Made by a program: the position numbers and the translations under genes. DNA of 64,000 nt from Bacillus renqingensis (lineage in GTDB: Bacteria; Bacillota; Bacilli; Bacillales; Cytobacillaceae): NCBI RefSeq assembly GCF_016464375.1, contig NZ_JADDIU010000008.1, positions 108,637-172,636 of the forward strand, read 5' to 3'. Shown here piece after piece: positions 16,301 through 27,381 of the stretch. The notes below the pieces were generated by a model. It had not been told where the DNA came from. It did no database searches and saw only the letters and a program-made list of their open reading frames with translations. How positions within the stretch are numbered: position 1 is the first letter of the stretch; each line of letters opens with the position of its first letter.

Positions 16301-19300
16301 CGAGGTCGCACTCCTCGTGAGTGCGTGGATTGAAATCCTTTCCAAGTCCTCGTCCATGAATTGATGGTGGGGTCGCACGCCTCGTGAGTGCGTGGATTGA
16401 AATACAAAGGGACCGGATTTGCTTATCCAGCATCCGAGGTCGCACTCCTCGTGAGTGCGTGGATTGAAATAAAATCTTCGGCTATTAAAGCAATGTAGCA
16501 ATCATGTCGCACTCCTCGTGAGTGCGTGGATTGAAATTATGTATGGCAGATTAAAAAAGACAACATGATAAGTCGCACTCCTCGTGAGTGCGTGGATTGA
16601 AATTACCCCCCTGTTAGTATACGGGGGTAGTACCTCCGTCGCACTCCTCGTGAGTGCGTGGATTGAAATTGCTATCAATGCTATGTAACAATCATTATCC
16701 GTTGTCGCACTCCTCGTGAGTGCGTGGATTGAAATTGTTAAACCAAATTCAGCTAGCAACTCTTCAAAAGTCGCACTCCTCGTGAGTGCGTGGATTGAAA
16801 TTATTGGTGCTATTACGGCAAGTAGTATAGTTGTGGTCGCACTCCTCGTGAGTGCGTGGATTGAAATATCAGGCTTAGAATTATTCCCACCATCACCATC
16901 GCGTCGCACTCCTCGTGAGTGCGTGGATTGAAATAAAGCTATTTTCTTGTTCAATTTCCGGTCGTTCGTCGCACTCCTCGTGAGTGCGTGGATTGAAATC
17001 GAATGACGTTGTAAAAGTCACCAAAATGAATCAGTCGCACTCCTCGTGAGTGCGTGGATTGAAATAAACTCTTTATAGTTACGAACCCATGACCCCATAG
17101 TCGCACTCCTCGTGAGTGCGTGGATTGAAATACCTACCATTGCAACGGTAGGGCTGTCAATAATAGTCGCACTCCTCGTGAGTGCGTGGATTGAAATGCA
17201 GATATTGATTTAATTACAGAATCAGGCAGAGGTCGCACTCCTCGTGAGTGCGTGGATTGAAATAATGTAGTTGAACAACTAACCCAACTTATCAAGGTCG
17301 CACTCCTCGTGAGTGCGTGGATTGAAATATGGTCACTTATCAAAGGCGATAAGGGTGACACCGTCGCACTCCTCGTGAGTGCGTGGATTGAAATCATACT
17401 TTGTAGATACTTTCAGGCACCTCAAAGCTGTCGCACTCCTCGTGAGTGCGTGGATTGAAATCATACTTTGTAGATACTTTCAGGCACCTCACAGCTGTCG
17501 CACTCCTCGGGAGTGCGTGGATTGAAATGATTGAGTTTGAAGCGGCTGACTTATATACACGTGTCGCACTCCTCGTGAGTGCGTGGATTGAAATTTTTTT
17601 CGTGGAACTATACTACGTATATAGGAGGGTCGCACTCCTCGTGAGTGCGTGGATTGAAATGATTGAGTTTGAAGCGGCTGACTTATATACACGGGTCGCA
17701 CTCCTCGTGAGTGCGTGGATTGAAATCATACTTTGTAGATACTTTCAGGCACCTCAAAGCTGTCGCACTCCTCGTGAGTGCGTGGATTGAAATGATTGAG
17801 TTTGAAGCGGCTGACTTATATACACGTGTCGCACTCCTCGTGAGTGCGTGGATTGAAATCGTTTTTTAGACCACCGGATAAAACGTATACGGTAGTCGCA
17901 CTCCTCGTGAGTGCGTGGATTGAAATTCGATGAATGGGTATATGGTGCAAAAGAGAGTAGGTCGCACTCCTCGTGAGTGCGTGGATTGAAATCAAGTCCG
18001 CTAATGTTGCTCCGTCACCTTTAAGAGGTCGCACTCCTCGTGAGTGCGTGGATTGAAATCCATCCCATTACATGAATAGCAACTAAACGATCAGTCGCAC
18101 TCCTCGTGAGTGCGTGGATTGAAATTTTATTTGGCGAAGAAGGAGAACTACCGGAAGACGTCGCACTCCTCGTGAGTGCGTGGATTGAAATCGGCACCAA
18201 AAGTATATCATCGAAGTGTCCGAAGTCGCACTCCTCGTGAGTGCGTGGATTGAAATAACGTCCGTTTTGCGTCGAGATTAGCCAGTTTTGTCGCACTCCT
18301 CGTGAGTGCGTGGATTGAAATCGACGGAGAACCTATCGGGCGATTTGCACGGCTACTCGTCGCACTCCTCGTGAGTGCGGGGATTGAAATAGCCGATTCT
18401 AGGACCGTTTTGGGCGCTTTGTAGTCGCACTCCTCGTGAGTGCGTGGATTGAAATAGCCGATTCTAGTACCGTTTTGGGCGCTTTGTAGTCGCACTCCTC
18501 GTGAGTGCGTGGATTGAAATCGACGGAGAAACTATCGGGCGATTTGCACGGCTACTCGTCGCACTCCTCGTGAGTGCGTGGATTGAAATCGTTCTGAGAT
18601 GTTAGAGGCGCTGGGATTCGGCGGTCGCACTCCTCGTGAGTGCGTGGATTGAAATGACATCCCGGTGGGTGCCGACCAATTGCGATTCTAGTCGCACTCC
18701 TCGTGAGTGCGTGGATTGAAATCGTTCTGAGATGTTAGAGGCGCTGGGATTCGGCGGTCGCACTCCTCGTGAGTGCGTGGATTGAAATGACATCCCGTTG
18801 GGTGCCGACCAATTGCGATTCTAGTCGCACTCCTCGTGAGTGCGTGGATTGAAATGATGACACTCTGCATCGATTGCTGTCGGTACTGATGTCGCACTCC
18901 TCGTGAGTGCGTGGATTGAAATAGCAGGATAAAAAACCGCAATTTCAAGCGAAATAAGTCGCAAACCTCGTGAGTGCGTGGATTGAAATTCTTACGCACC
19001 AAAGCCAGGCGGCGAGGAAGCAATGTCGCACTCCTCGTGAGTGCGTGGATTGAAATAGCAGGATATAAAACCGCAATTTCAAGCGATATAAGTCGCACTC
19101 CTCGTGAGTGCGTGGATTGAAATTCTTACGCACCAAAGCCAGGCGGCGAGGAAGCAATGTCGCACTCCTCGTGAGTGCGTGGATTGAAATTTCTAACCCA
19201 ATTTGACCATCCGCACCGTAATCCGTCGCACTCCTCGTGAGTGCGTGGATTGAAATACTTTTGCCACCAACAGTGAGTTATTTTTCATCGTCGCACTCCT

Positions 19301-22300
19301 CGTGAGTGCGTGGATTGAACTTTCTAACCCAATTTGACCATCCGCTCCGTAATCCGTCGCACTCCTCGTGAGTGCGAGGATTGAAATGGATATAATTCAC
19401 TATAGTCAAAGGAGGTGAAAGTCGCACTCCTCGAGAGTGCGTGGATTGAAATACTTTTGCCACCAACAGTGAGTTATTTTTCATCGTCGCACTCCTCGTG
19501 AGTGCGTGGATTGAAATGGATATAATTAACTATAGTCAAAGGAGGTGAAAGTCGCACTCCTCGTGAGTGCGTGGATTGAAATATAAAGTCTTTTGCCTCA
19601 ACAATTGCATCATTTGGTCGCACTCCTCGTGAGTGCGTGGATTGAAATAAGGTGCGGGAATGGCAAAAATCAGCAAATTGGCCGTCGCACTCCTCGTGAG
19701 TGCGTGGATTGAAATCAAACTCCGCAACAAATCCGTTTGGCAGCCATCCTGTCGCACTCCTCGGGAGTGCGTGGATTGAAATTATACATGATAACACTTC
19801 CTTATTTTTAGTAGCGTCGCACTCCTCGTGAGTGCGTGGATTGAAATCAAACTCAGCAACAAATCCGTTTGGCAGCCATCCTGTCGCACTCCTCGTGAGT
19901 GCGTGGATTGAAATTATACATGATAACACTTCCTTATTTTTAGTAGCGTCGCACTCCTCGTGAGTGCGTGGATTGAAATATACACCACACCCGAAACTGC
20001 GATAGAAAAAGTAGTCGCACTCCTCGTGAGGGCGTGGATTGAAATATATACTACCGGTTCTTGGGCGAGTCACTTTCGTCGCACTCCTCGTGAGTGCGTG
20101 GATTGAAATATACACCACACCCGAAAATGCGATAGAAAAAGTAGTCGCACTCCTCGTGAGTGCGTGGATTGAAATATATACTACCGGTTATTGGGCGAGT
20201 CACTTTCGTCGCACTCCTCGTGAGTGCGTGGATTGAAATAAGACATCGTCACTGTAGGCGACGGAGAAGTAAGTCGCACTCCTCGTGAGTGCGTGGATTG
20301 AAATTCTAGTACCAATGCGAGCCTCATCTTTTCCAACCGGGTCGCACTCCTCGTGAGTGCGTGGATTGAAATTACAACCTTCGGAGCGATACGCAATCCT
20401 AAGTAACTCGCACTCCTCGTGAGTGCGTGGAGTGAAATATTAAAGTGCAAAGAAAGCAGAATCCCGAAAGGGGGTCGCACACCTCGTGAGTGCGTGGATT
20501 GAACTTCTAGTACCAATGCGAGCCTCATCTTTTCCAACCGGGTCGCACTCCTCGTGAGTGCGTGGATTGAAATTACAACCTTCGGAGCGATACGCAATCC
20601 TAAGTAAGTCGCACTCCTCGTGAGTGCGTGGATTGAAATATTAAAGTGCAAAGAAAGCAGAATCCCGAAAGGTGGTCGCACTCCTCGTGAGTGCGTGGAT
20701 TGAAATTACCAAATTGTCAAAAGATGATTGTCTCGATCTGGTCGCACTCCTCGTGAGTGCGTGGATTGAAATATTTTTCGAAGCTTACCTCCTTGTTTAA
20801 TGACACGTCGCACTCCTCGTGAGTGCGTGGATTGAAATCCCCATACCTGGATACACACAAAGTCGCTGTCGTCGTCGCACTCCTCGTGAGTGCGTGGATT
20901 GAAATGTATCTAAATCATACAAACCGCCTTTTTCCTTTGTCGCACTCCTCGTGAGTGCGTGGATTGAAATATCGAATATATCGGTCTATTATTTTCATCA
21001 TTTCGTCGCACTCCTCGTGAGTGCGTGGATTGAAAGTGCCGTCTGCACCCTTAGGGCCGTGGATGCCTTGGTCGCACACCTCGTGAGTGCGTGGAGTGAA
21101 ATTGCCGTCTGCACCCTGAGGGCCTTGGAAGCCTTGGTCGCACTCCTCGTGAGTGCGTGGATTGAAATTGCCGTCTGCACCCTTAGGGCCTTGGATGCCT
21201 TGGTCGCACTCCTCGTGAGTGCGTGGATTGAAATCTTTCGCAGCCCGAGAAGGGGTGGCGCGAACCATCGACGCACTCCTCGTGAGTGCGTGGATTGAAA
21301 TTGCCGTCTGCACCCTTCGGGCCTTGGATGCCTTGGTCGCACTCCTCGTGAGTGCGTGGATTGAAATCTTTAGCAGCCCGAGAAGGGGTGGCGCGAACCA
21401 TCGTCGCACTCCTCGTGAGTGCGTGGATTGAAATTGGTTCGATAAGGTTTTCTGCCGTTGCTTTGCTGGTCGCACTCCTCGTGAGTGCGTGGATTGAAAT
21501 TGGTTCGATAAGGTTTTCTGCCGTTGCTTTGCTGGTCGCACTCCTCGTGAGTGCGTGGATTGAAATCAATATTTTAATCATGCAACCATAGCTGGCATGG
21601 GTCGCACTCCTCGTGAGTGCGTGGATTGAAATCGTTGCACCTGGTGGGACAGTATCTAATCGGAAAAGTCGCACTCCGCGTGAGTGCGTGGATTGAAATA
21701 ACCATATTTGGTTCGTGATTTGCCTCTATGACAGTCGCACTCCTCGTGAGTGCGTGGATTGAAATCGTTGCACCTGTTGGGACAGTATCTAATCGGAAAA
21801 GTCGCACTCCTCGTGAGTGCGTGGATTGAAATAACCATATTTGGTTCGTGATTTGCCTCTATGACAGTCGCACTCCTCGTGAGTGCGTGGATTGAAATTG
21901 CTTACCCTGACATGACTCACACTTAGTTAGACGTCGCACTCCTCGTGAGTGCGTGGATTGAAATTCATAGCTGTTATTATTTGACGCATTTTTGGGTCGT
22001 CGCACTCCTCGTGAGTGCGTGGATTGAAATCAACTGTTTATGTGTATCTAATCTTGTGGCCAATGTCGCACTCCTCGTGAGTGCGTGGATTGAAATCAAC
22101 TGTTTATGTGTCTCTAATCTTGTGGCCAATGTCGCACTCCTCGTGAGTGCGTGGATTGAAATCAACTGTTTATGTGTCTCTAATCTTGTGGCCAATGTCG
22201 CACTCCTCGTGAGTGCGTGGATTGAAATACAAAGGTTGCCAGTGGGGTTGTAGTAAAGCCGAGTCGCACTCCTCGTGAGTGCGTGGATTGAAATCAATTT

Positions 22301-23749
22301 CCCGGCGATGGCATCCACACGATACAATTGGTCGCACTCCTCGTGAGTGCGTGGATTGAAATCGGGGTGAAGTATCTTTTGCATTTTGTCTTATGCGTCG
22401 CACTCCTCGTGAGTGCGTGGAGTGAAATGCAAAAATCACAATCGTTGAATACATCCGCCAATCGTCGCACTCCTCGTGAGTGCGTGGATTGAAATGCAAA
22501 AATCACAATCGTTGAATACATCCGCCAAACGTCGCACTCCTCGTGAGTGCGTGGATTGAAATAGGGGTGAAGTATCTTTTGCATTTTGTATTATGCGTCG
22601 CACTCCTCGTGAGTGCGTGGATTGAAATTAGCACACTTGCCGAAACACGAGCAGGAACAATTGTCGCACTCCTCGTGTGTGCGTGTATTGAAATCGTCGA
22701 TCAAGATGCCCTCGGTGCTGCCGATGATGTCGCACTCCTCGTGAGTGCGTGGATTGAAATAGGGGTGAAGTATCTTTTGCATTTTGTATTATGCGTCGCA
22801 CTCCTCGTGAGTGCGTGGATTGAAATTAGCACAATTGCCGAAACACGAGCAGGAACAATTGTCGCACTCCTCGTGAGTGCGTGGATTGAAATCGTCGATC
22901 AAGATGCCCTCGGTGCTGACGTTGATGTCGCACTCCTCGTGAGTGCGTGGATTGAAATTCCAATATGGCTTAGTGGTTGCAATAATGTATAAAGTCGCAC
23001 TCCTCGTGAGTGCGTGGATTGAAATCGACTCGTCAATTTGGATGGCTCGGGCGCTGATGTCGCACTCCTCGTGAGTGCGTGGATTGAAATCCGATATCAT
23101 CCGGTGACGAATGTTCGGTTGTAAGTCGCACTCCTCGTGAGTGCGTGGATTGAAATTCGCAGAACTGGACGAATCGGACTATAATGATACGGACGCACTC
23201 CTCGTGAGTGCGTGGATTGAAATTCGCAGAACTGGACGAATCGGACTATAATGATACGGTCGCACTCCTCGTGAGTGCGTGGATTGAAATTCGCAGAAAT
23301 GGACGAATCGGACTATAATGATACGGTCGCACTCCTCGTGAGTGCGTGGATTGAAATTTATTGGCTCCCACGCTATGGCAAGGACAATGGTGTCGCACTC
23401 CTCGTGAGTGCGTGGATTGAAATAATTCGGAAATGGAGGGATTGGATTTTGGACCGTCGCACTCCTCGTGAGTGCGTGGATTGAAATTTATTGGCTCCCA
23501 CGCTATGGTAAGGACAATGGTGTCGCACTCCTCGTGAGTGCGTGGATTGAAATAATTCGGAAATGGAGGGATTGGATTTTGGACCGTCGCACTCCTCGTG
23601 AGTGCGTGGATTGAAATCCACCCCTTTTGAATGGCAATCGATAGGAAGAAAGTCGCACTCCTCGTGAGTGCATGGATTGAAATACCTCCAATAAAATGCA
23701 TCACTTTATAGAAGTTGGTCGTACTCCTCGTGAGTGCGTGGATTGAAAT
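13315..23749 (+). CRISPR. Type I-C CRISPR array, 158 repeats / 157 spacers (hand count)
   Basis: The 32-base repeat starts GTCGCACTCC and ends GTGGATTGAAAT, with stem CGCACTC/GAGTGCG. It is nearly identical to known Bacillus I-C repeats. Spacers are 32-37 bases, mostly 34. The last repeat (23718-23749) has GTCGTACTCC and the third from last has GTGCATGG, the decay expected at the leader-distal end. About 57 spacers are exact or near copies of another, usually as tandem blocks, for example 20305-20473 against 20506-20674 and 23358-23455 against 23488-23585, leaving about 100 distinct spacers. Many repeats in duplicated blocks also carry single transversions. The duplicated part may be an assembly artefact; the array itself is certain. 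Confidence 0.97.
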
Positions 23750-23898
23750 GAAGTAAATCCAAAATGTTTTGAATTCCCTCTTTATTGAAAATAATATATA
23801 TCTAAAGTTAAGCAGTAAATCCCCCTGGAGCAAAAAATGAATAAACTCTACCTTTTAGATAAAACTAAAGGGAAAATATCCAGTGAAGGGGGTTTTAA

Positions 23899-24939
23899 GT
23901 GGTGACCATTAAACCAACCAAAATAGAAACGATAAAGGCGAAAAATTCCAATGAAAAATTAACAGCGGCGGAGATGGGGAAACTTTGGGCAACCTATACT
24001 GGGAATACGATGGCCAAGTGTGTTCTAACATATTTTCTGAAACATGTTGAGGATCAAGATATCAAAAAGGTTGTAAAAAATGCCCTGACTTTATGCGAAA
24101 CGCTTATAGAAAATATTAAAGAAATATTTATTCAAGAAGACTTTCCTATACCAATTGGGTTTACCAAAGAAGATGTGGACTTGGGTGCGCCGAGGCTGTT
24201 TTCTGATGAGTTCTATCTTCACTACTTGAGATATACATCAAAAGCAGGGATGAGTATTTACAATATTGCCATCCCACTAATGGTGAGAGAAGATGTAAGG
24301 GAATTCTTTATTAATACTCTTCATTCCACCGTAAAGTTAATTACTGAGGTTAATGATGTATTAAAAAGTAAAGGGTTTTTAGTAAAGCCACCAGTGATTC
24401 CTACTCCAAAAAGAGTGGACTTTGTGAAACAACAAAATTATTTAAGTGGCTTTTTTGGAGAAATTAGACCACTACATGCTCTTGAGATTGCTCATCTGTA
24501 TGATAATATTGAAAACAATATAGCAAGTAAGAGTTTATTAATTAGTTTTATTCAAGTAGCCAAAACGGATAGGATTCAGAGGCTTTTTATTAGAGGAAAG
24601 GAAATAATGAATAAACATATAGAAACTTGTTCACAGCAATTTACTAAAGAAAATCTACCATCTCCACCATTATTGGATGACCTAGTTACTACGTCCACGA
24701 TCCCCCCTTTTTCAGATAAATTAATGCTATGGCATAAAATAGATATGTTTTCCATGAAAATTAGGTCGTATGCAAATGGTGCATCGCTCAATGTAAGGCG
24801 CGATATTGGGGCAATGTATGGTAAGTTTTTAATGGACGTTAGTCTATTCGTTGAGGACGCTGCAAATATTATGATCGACCAAGGATGGATGGAACAACCA
24901 CCAGCAGCAATTGACCGTAGAAAATTGGCACAAAAGTAA
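23899..24939 (+). CDS. DUF3231 family protein
   Basis: 346 residues, GTG start with GAAGGGGG upstream. Two related helical halves (about residues 15-170 and 190-335) each begin with LTAAEMGKLWATY or LHALEIAHLYDNI and contain a helix with FLKHVEDQDIKK or FIQVAKTDRIQR. This is the DUF3231 arrangement common in spore-forming bacilli, where several copies per genome are usual. A ferritin-like four-helix fold and a spore role have been suggested, but I cannot show either. It lies 150 bp beyond the end of the array and is probably unrelated to CRISPR function. Confidence 0.85.
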   Translation: MVTIKPTKIETIKAKNSNEKLTAAEMGKLWATYTGNTMAKCVLTYFLKHVEDQDIKKVVKNALTLCETLIENIKEIFIQEDFPIPIGFTKEDVDLGAPRLFSDEFYLHYLRYTSKAGMSIYNIAIPLMVREDVREFFINTLHSTVKLITEVNDVLKSKGFLVKPPVIPTPKRVDFVKQQNYLSGFFGEIRPLHALEIAHLYDNIENNIASKSLLISFIQVAKTDRIQRLFIRGKEIMNKHIETCSQQFTKENLPSPPLLDDLVTTSTIPPFSDKLMLWHKIDMFSMKIRSYANGASLNVRRDIGAMYGKFLMDVSLFVEDAANIMIDQGWMEQPPAAIDRRKLAQK

Positions 24940-24997
24940 AAGAGGCACGCGGAGAGAAGTACGGGACATTCGTTTCTTTACATTGTTTTTTGTACGA

Positions 24998-25037
24998 AGA
25001 GATGACCCTCTGCGTTTAGAAGAGGGTCATCTCCTTT
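24998..25037 (+). terminator. Terminator after DUF3231 gene
   Basis: A perfect 12-bp stem, GAGATGACCCTC (24999-25010) with GAGGGTCATCTC (25022-25033), followed by CTTTTC. It faces the convergent ABC operon and may serve both strands. Confidence 0.85.
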
Positions 25038-25044
25038 TCATTCA

Positions 25045-25063
25045 CCATTGGCGGGTTATGCAG
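25045..25063 (+). repeat. 19-bp direct repeat with 28474-28492
   Basis: CCATTGGCGGGTTATGCAG occurs here and at 28474-28492. In the second copy it encodes (minus strand) the LHNPPM end of the acyl-CoA dehydrogenase-like gene; here the minus strand also reads GLHNPPM in a short frame ending at a TAA. It may be the relic of a second gene copy. The two sites bracket the whole transporter operon. Confidence 0.6.
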
Positions 25064-25135
25064 CCCAGAGTCCATACATAAGGTGATTTCATTGGTAAAT
25101 CCCAGTACATCCAGTCGTGAGAGGTAAACACTTAT

Positions 25136-25891
25136 TTAAATATAAAAAATATAATCTTCCGGCAACACTCTGTGCAAGAATTGCTTTGTCCGCTCCTCCT
25201 TCGGTTTGGAGAAAATCTCCTTTGGCGGGCCTTCTTCGACGATAACGCCACCATCCATAAAGACTACTTTATTGGCGACATCCTTGGCAAATGACATTTC
25301 ATGGGTAACGACCAGCATCGTTGTCCCTTCTTTGGCAATATTTTTCATCACGGATAGAACCTCGCCGACTAGTTCCGGGTCTAAGGCGGAGGTGGGTTCA
25401 TCAAATAAAATAATATCCGGATTTAAGACAACAGCTCTGGCGATCCCAACCCGCTGCTGCTGTCCGCCAGATAGTTCACTAGGATAGGCGTCGTATTTTT
25501 CCGACAAACCGACTTTATCCAACGCCTTTTTGCCCATTTCATTGGCTTCCGCTTTCGGGATCTTTCTTCCAATGATTAACCCCTCCGTTACATTTTCAAG
25601 GGCTGTTTTATTATGAAACAGATTATAATTTTGAAAAACAAACGCCGTTTTCTGCCGAATGGTATGAATTTGTTTCTTGGTTGCGGTGTTCAGATTGACA
25701 TCGATATCACCGAAATTGGCATGCCCTTGGTCGGCTTTTTCGAGAAAATTGATGCAGCGAAGCAATGTTGTCTTACCCGATCCGCTCGGTCCAAGAATGA
25801 CCACTACATCCCCTTTTTCAATTTTTAAATCTACGCCTTTTAAAATCTCATTTGGGCCAAATGATTTATGAATATTTTTAATTTCTAACAT
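25136..25891 (-). CDS. Amino acid ABC transporter ATPase (TcyN/GlnQ-like)
   Basis: 251 residues. I chose the second ATG (25891) because GGGAGG lies 7 bases upstream; the first ATG would overlap that site. Walker [10 protein letters not shown] at about 33-41, Q-loop VFQNYNLF, signature LSGGQQQR, Walker [15 protein letters not shown] and the switch H in VVTHEMSF. This is the polar amino acid subfamily. With two permeases and a binding lipoprotein it forms an importer similar to B. subtilis TcyJKLMN (cystine and sulfur compounds). It is last in a minus-strand operon. Confidence 0.92.
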   Translation of the reverse strand: MLEIKNIHKSFGPNEILKGVDLKIEKGDVVVILGPSGSGKTTLLRCINFLEKADQGHANFGDIDVNLNTATKKQIHTIRQKTAFVFQNYNLFHNKTALENVTEGLIIGRKIPKAEANEMGKKALDKVGLSEKYDAYPSELSGGQQQRVGIARAVVLNPDIILFDEPTSALDPELVGEVLSVMKNIAKEGTTMLVVTHEMSFAKDVANKVVFMDGGVIVEEGPPKEIFSKPKEERTKQFLHRVLPEDYIFYI

Positions 25892-25911
25892 TCTTTTGCC
25901 TCCCATTTCAT

Positions 25912-26613
25912 CTAGGCGTGTGCGGTTTTGTATTTACTTAAGCGTTTTTCATAGCGTTTAAAAACATATTCTACTAAACTGCATAAAATCAGGTAGACAA
26001 GAAAGATATCGAGGTACGCCTCCACATAGTTATAGCCGACATTGGCTGCCACTTTTGCCCGTAGGGTGATTTCCTGCAATGACATGGCATACCCTAAGGA
26101 AGTAGCTTTAATTAAGTTGACCGTTGCCGTACATATATTTGGCAAGGCAGTGACCAAGACTTGAGGGATGATAATTCTTCGAAAAGCCTGGACATTGGTT
26201 AAACCGACAGAATAGGCGGCCTCGAGCTGCCCCTTGCTGACAGTGCCTATAGCCGAACGAAAGATTTCAATCATGATCGCCGTCGTGTTGATGGAAAAAA
26301 CAATGAAGGCATACCAAATTGGATTGATATCATAGACATTCTTATCGATATGATATTTTTCAAATAGTGACGTTAACAATAACGGGACACTGCTATAGAC
26401 AATGAAGATTTGGACAATGACAGGCGTTCCCCTGATAAAAGAAACATACACTTGGGCAAACCGCTGCAAAACCGGAATTTTATTAATCCTTGTTAACGCA
26501 AGCATAAACCCTAACGGCAGGGCGATGAGCAAAGAGATAATTGTAATAATCAGTGCTATTGGTACACCCGATAATGCAACAAAAAATGTATCCACCAAAA
26601 ACTTAAAATCCAC
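25912..26613 (-). CDS. Amino acid ABC transporter permease (TcyM-like)
   Basis: 233 residues, polar amino acid permease family (HisM/GlnP type). Five hydrophobic segments are visible. The coupling-loop signature is [28 protein letters not shown] at about 130-160. It lies 12 bp after the sister permease and 20 bp before the ATPase start. Substrate is inferred from the neighbours as cystine or a related sulfur amino acid. Confidence 0.9.
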   Translation of the reverse strand: MDFKFLVDTFFVALSGVPIALIITIISLLIALPLGFMLALTRINKIPVLQRFAQVYVSFIRGTPVIVQIFIVYSSVPLLLTSLFEKYHIDKNVYDINPIWYAFIVFSINTTAIMIEIFRSAIGTVSKGQLEAAYSVGLTNVQAFRRIIIPQVLVTALPNICTATVNLIKATSLGYAMSLQEITLRAKVAANVGYNYVEAYLDIFLVYLILCSLVEYVFKRYEKRLSKYKTAHA

Positions 26614-26625
26614 ACTGTCACCACC

Positions 26626-27333
26626 TTATGTTGTCTTAATGACCTGTTTTCCTTTGCTAAATATTTTTTCTAATTTTAAGAAAACTTGTTCGATAATAAT
26701 CGAAATTACCCAATAAATCACAGATAGGGCAATATAGGTTTCAAGTGCATGAGCATTAAATCTACCGTCGATAATCAGGCTTGCTTTTCCCATGACATCG
26801 ATTAATCCAATGGTATAGGCTAACGAACCTTCCTTAATCAATTCCAGTAGGCTGTTGCCGAAGTTTGGCAGGGCGACGACAAAGGCCTGTGGAAAAATAA
26901 TTCTCCGGTAGGCTTGAAAATCACTTAGACCGACACTTACTGCCGCCTCAAATTGCCCTTTATCAATAGATTGATAGGCTGAACGGATGACCTCCGCCAT
27001 CGCAGCGGCAAATTGCAGTGAAAAGGTAATCACAATAAATACAAGTTTGTCGACATTATCGAACAGCAGGCCAAAGTTTTCGGCTATTGCCGGCAAGCCA
27101 TAATATACTAAAAAGAGCAGGACAATGGATGGTGTACATCGTAATGCCGTGATATAACCGTTTGCGATTTTTCTTGCGATCCTGCTGCTGCCTAATTTCA
27201 TTGCTGCTAAAATAAAGCCGAGAATCGTGCCAAACAGAACCGAGAGACCGGCAACAAGAAAGGTTACTTTTACATAAGGAAGTAACATAGGAAATGACTC
27301 CCATATATAGCTTGCGTTGAAATACTTCTCCAT
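26626..27333 (-). CDS. Amino acid ABC transporter permease (TcyL-like)
   Basis: 235 residues, same family as the next gene, with EAAVSVGLSDFQAYRRIIFPQAFVVALP as the EAA loop. The pair would form the heterodimeric channel. It begins 48 bp after the binding protein stop, with AGGGTCA upstream of the ATG. Confidence 0.9.
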   Translation of the reverse strand: MEKYFNASYIWESFPMLLPYVKVTFLVAGLSVLFGTILGFILAAMKLGSSRIARKIANGYITALRCTPSIVLLFLVYYGLPAIAENFGLLFDNVDKLVFIVITFSLQFAAAMAEVIRSAYQSIDKGQFEAAVSVGLSDFQAYRRIIFPQAFVVALPNFGNSLLELIKEGSLAYTIGLIDVMGKASLIIDGRFNAHALETYIALSVIYWVISIIIEQVFLKLEKIFSKGKQVIKTT

Positions 27334-27381
27334 GTTTGACCCTCATTTTTCCATATAATTTATCTCACTCGGACAGATTTG

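Noticed and set aside
13303..23833. Dozens of open frames inside the array with repeated VALLVSAWIEI, ISIHALTRSAT, FQSTHSRGVR or FNPRTHEECD
   Set aside because: These are translations of the CRISPR repeat in different frames and strands. They have no ribosome binding sites and would be false 'hypothetical proteins'.
23899..24939. DUF3231 gene as an accessory CRISPR gene
   Set aside because: It lies past the leader-distal end with its own start and terminator, and the family is common in bacilli without CRISPR.
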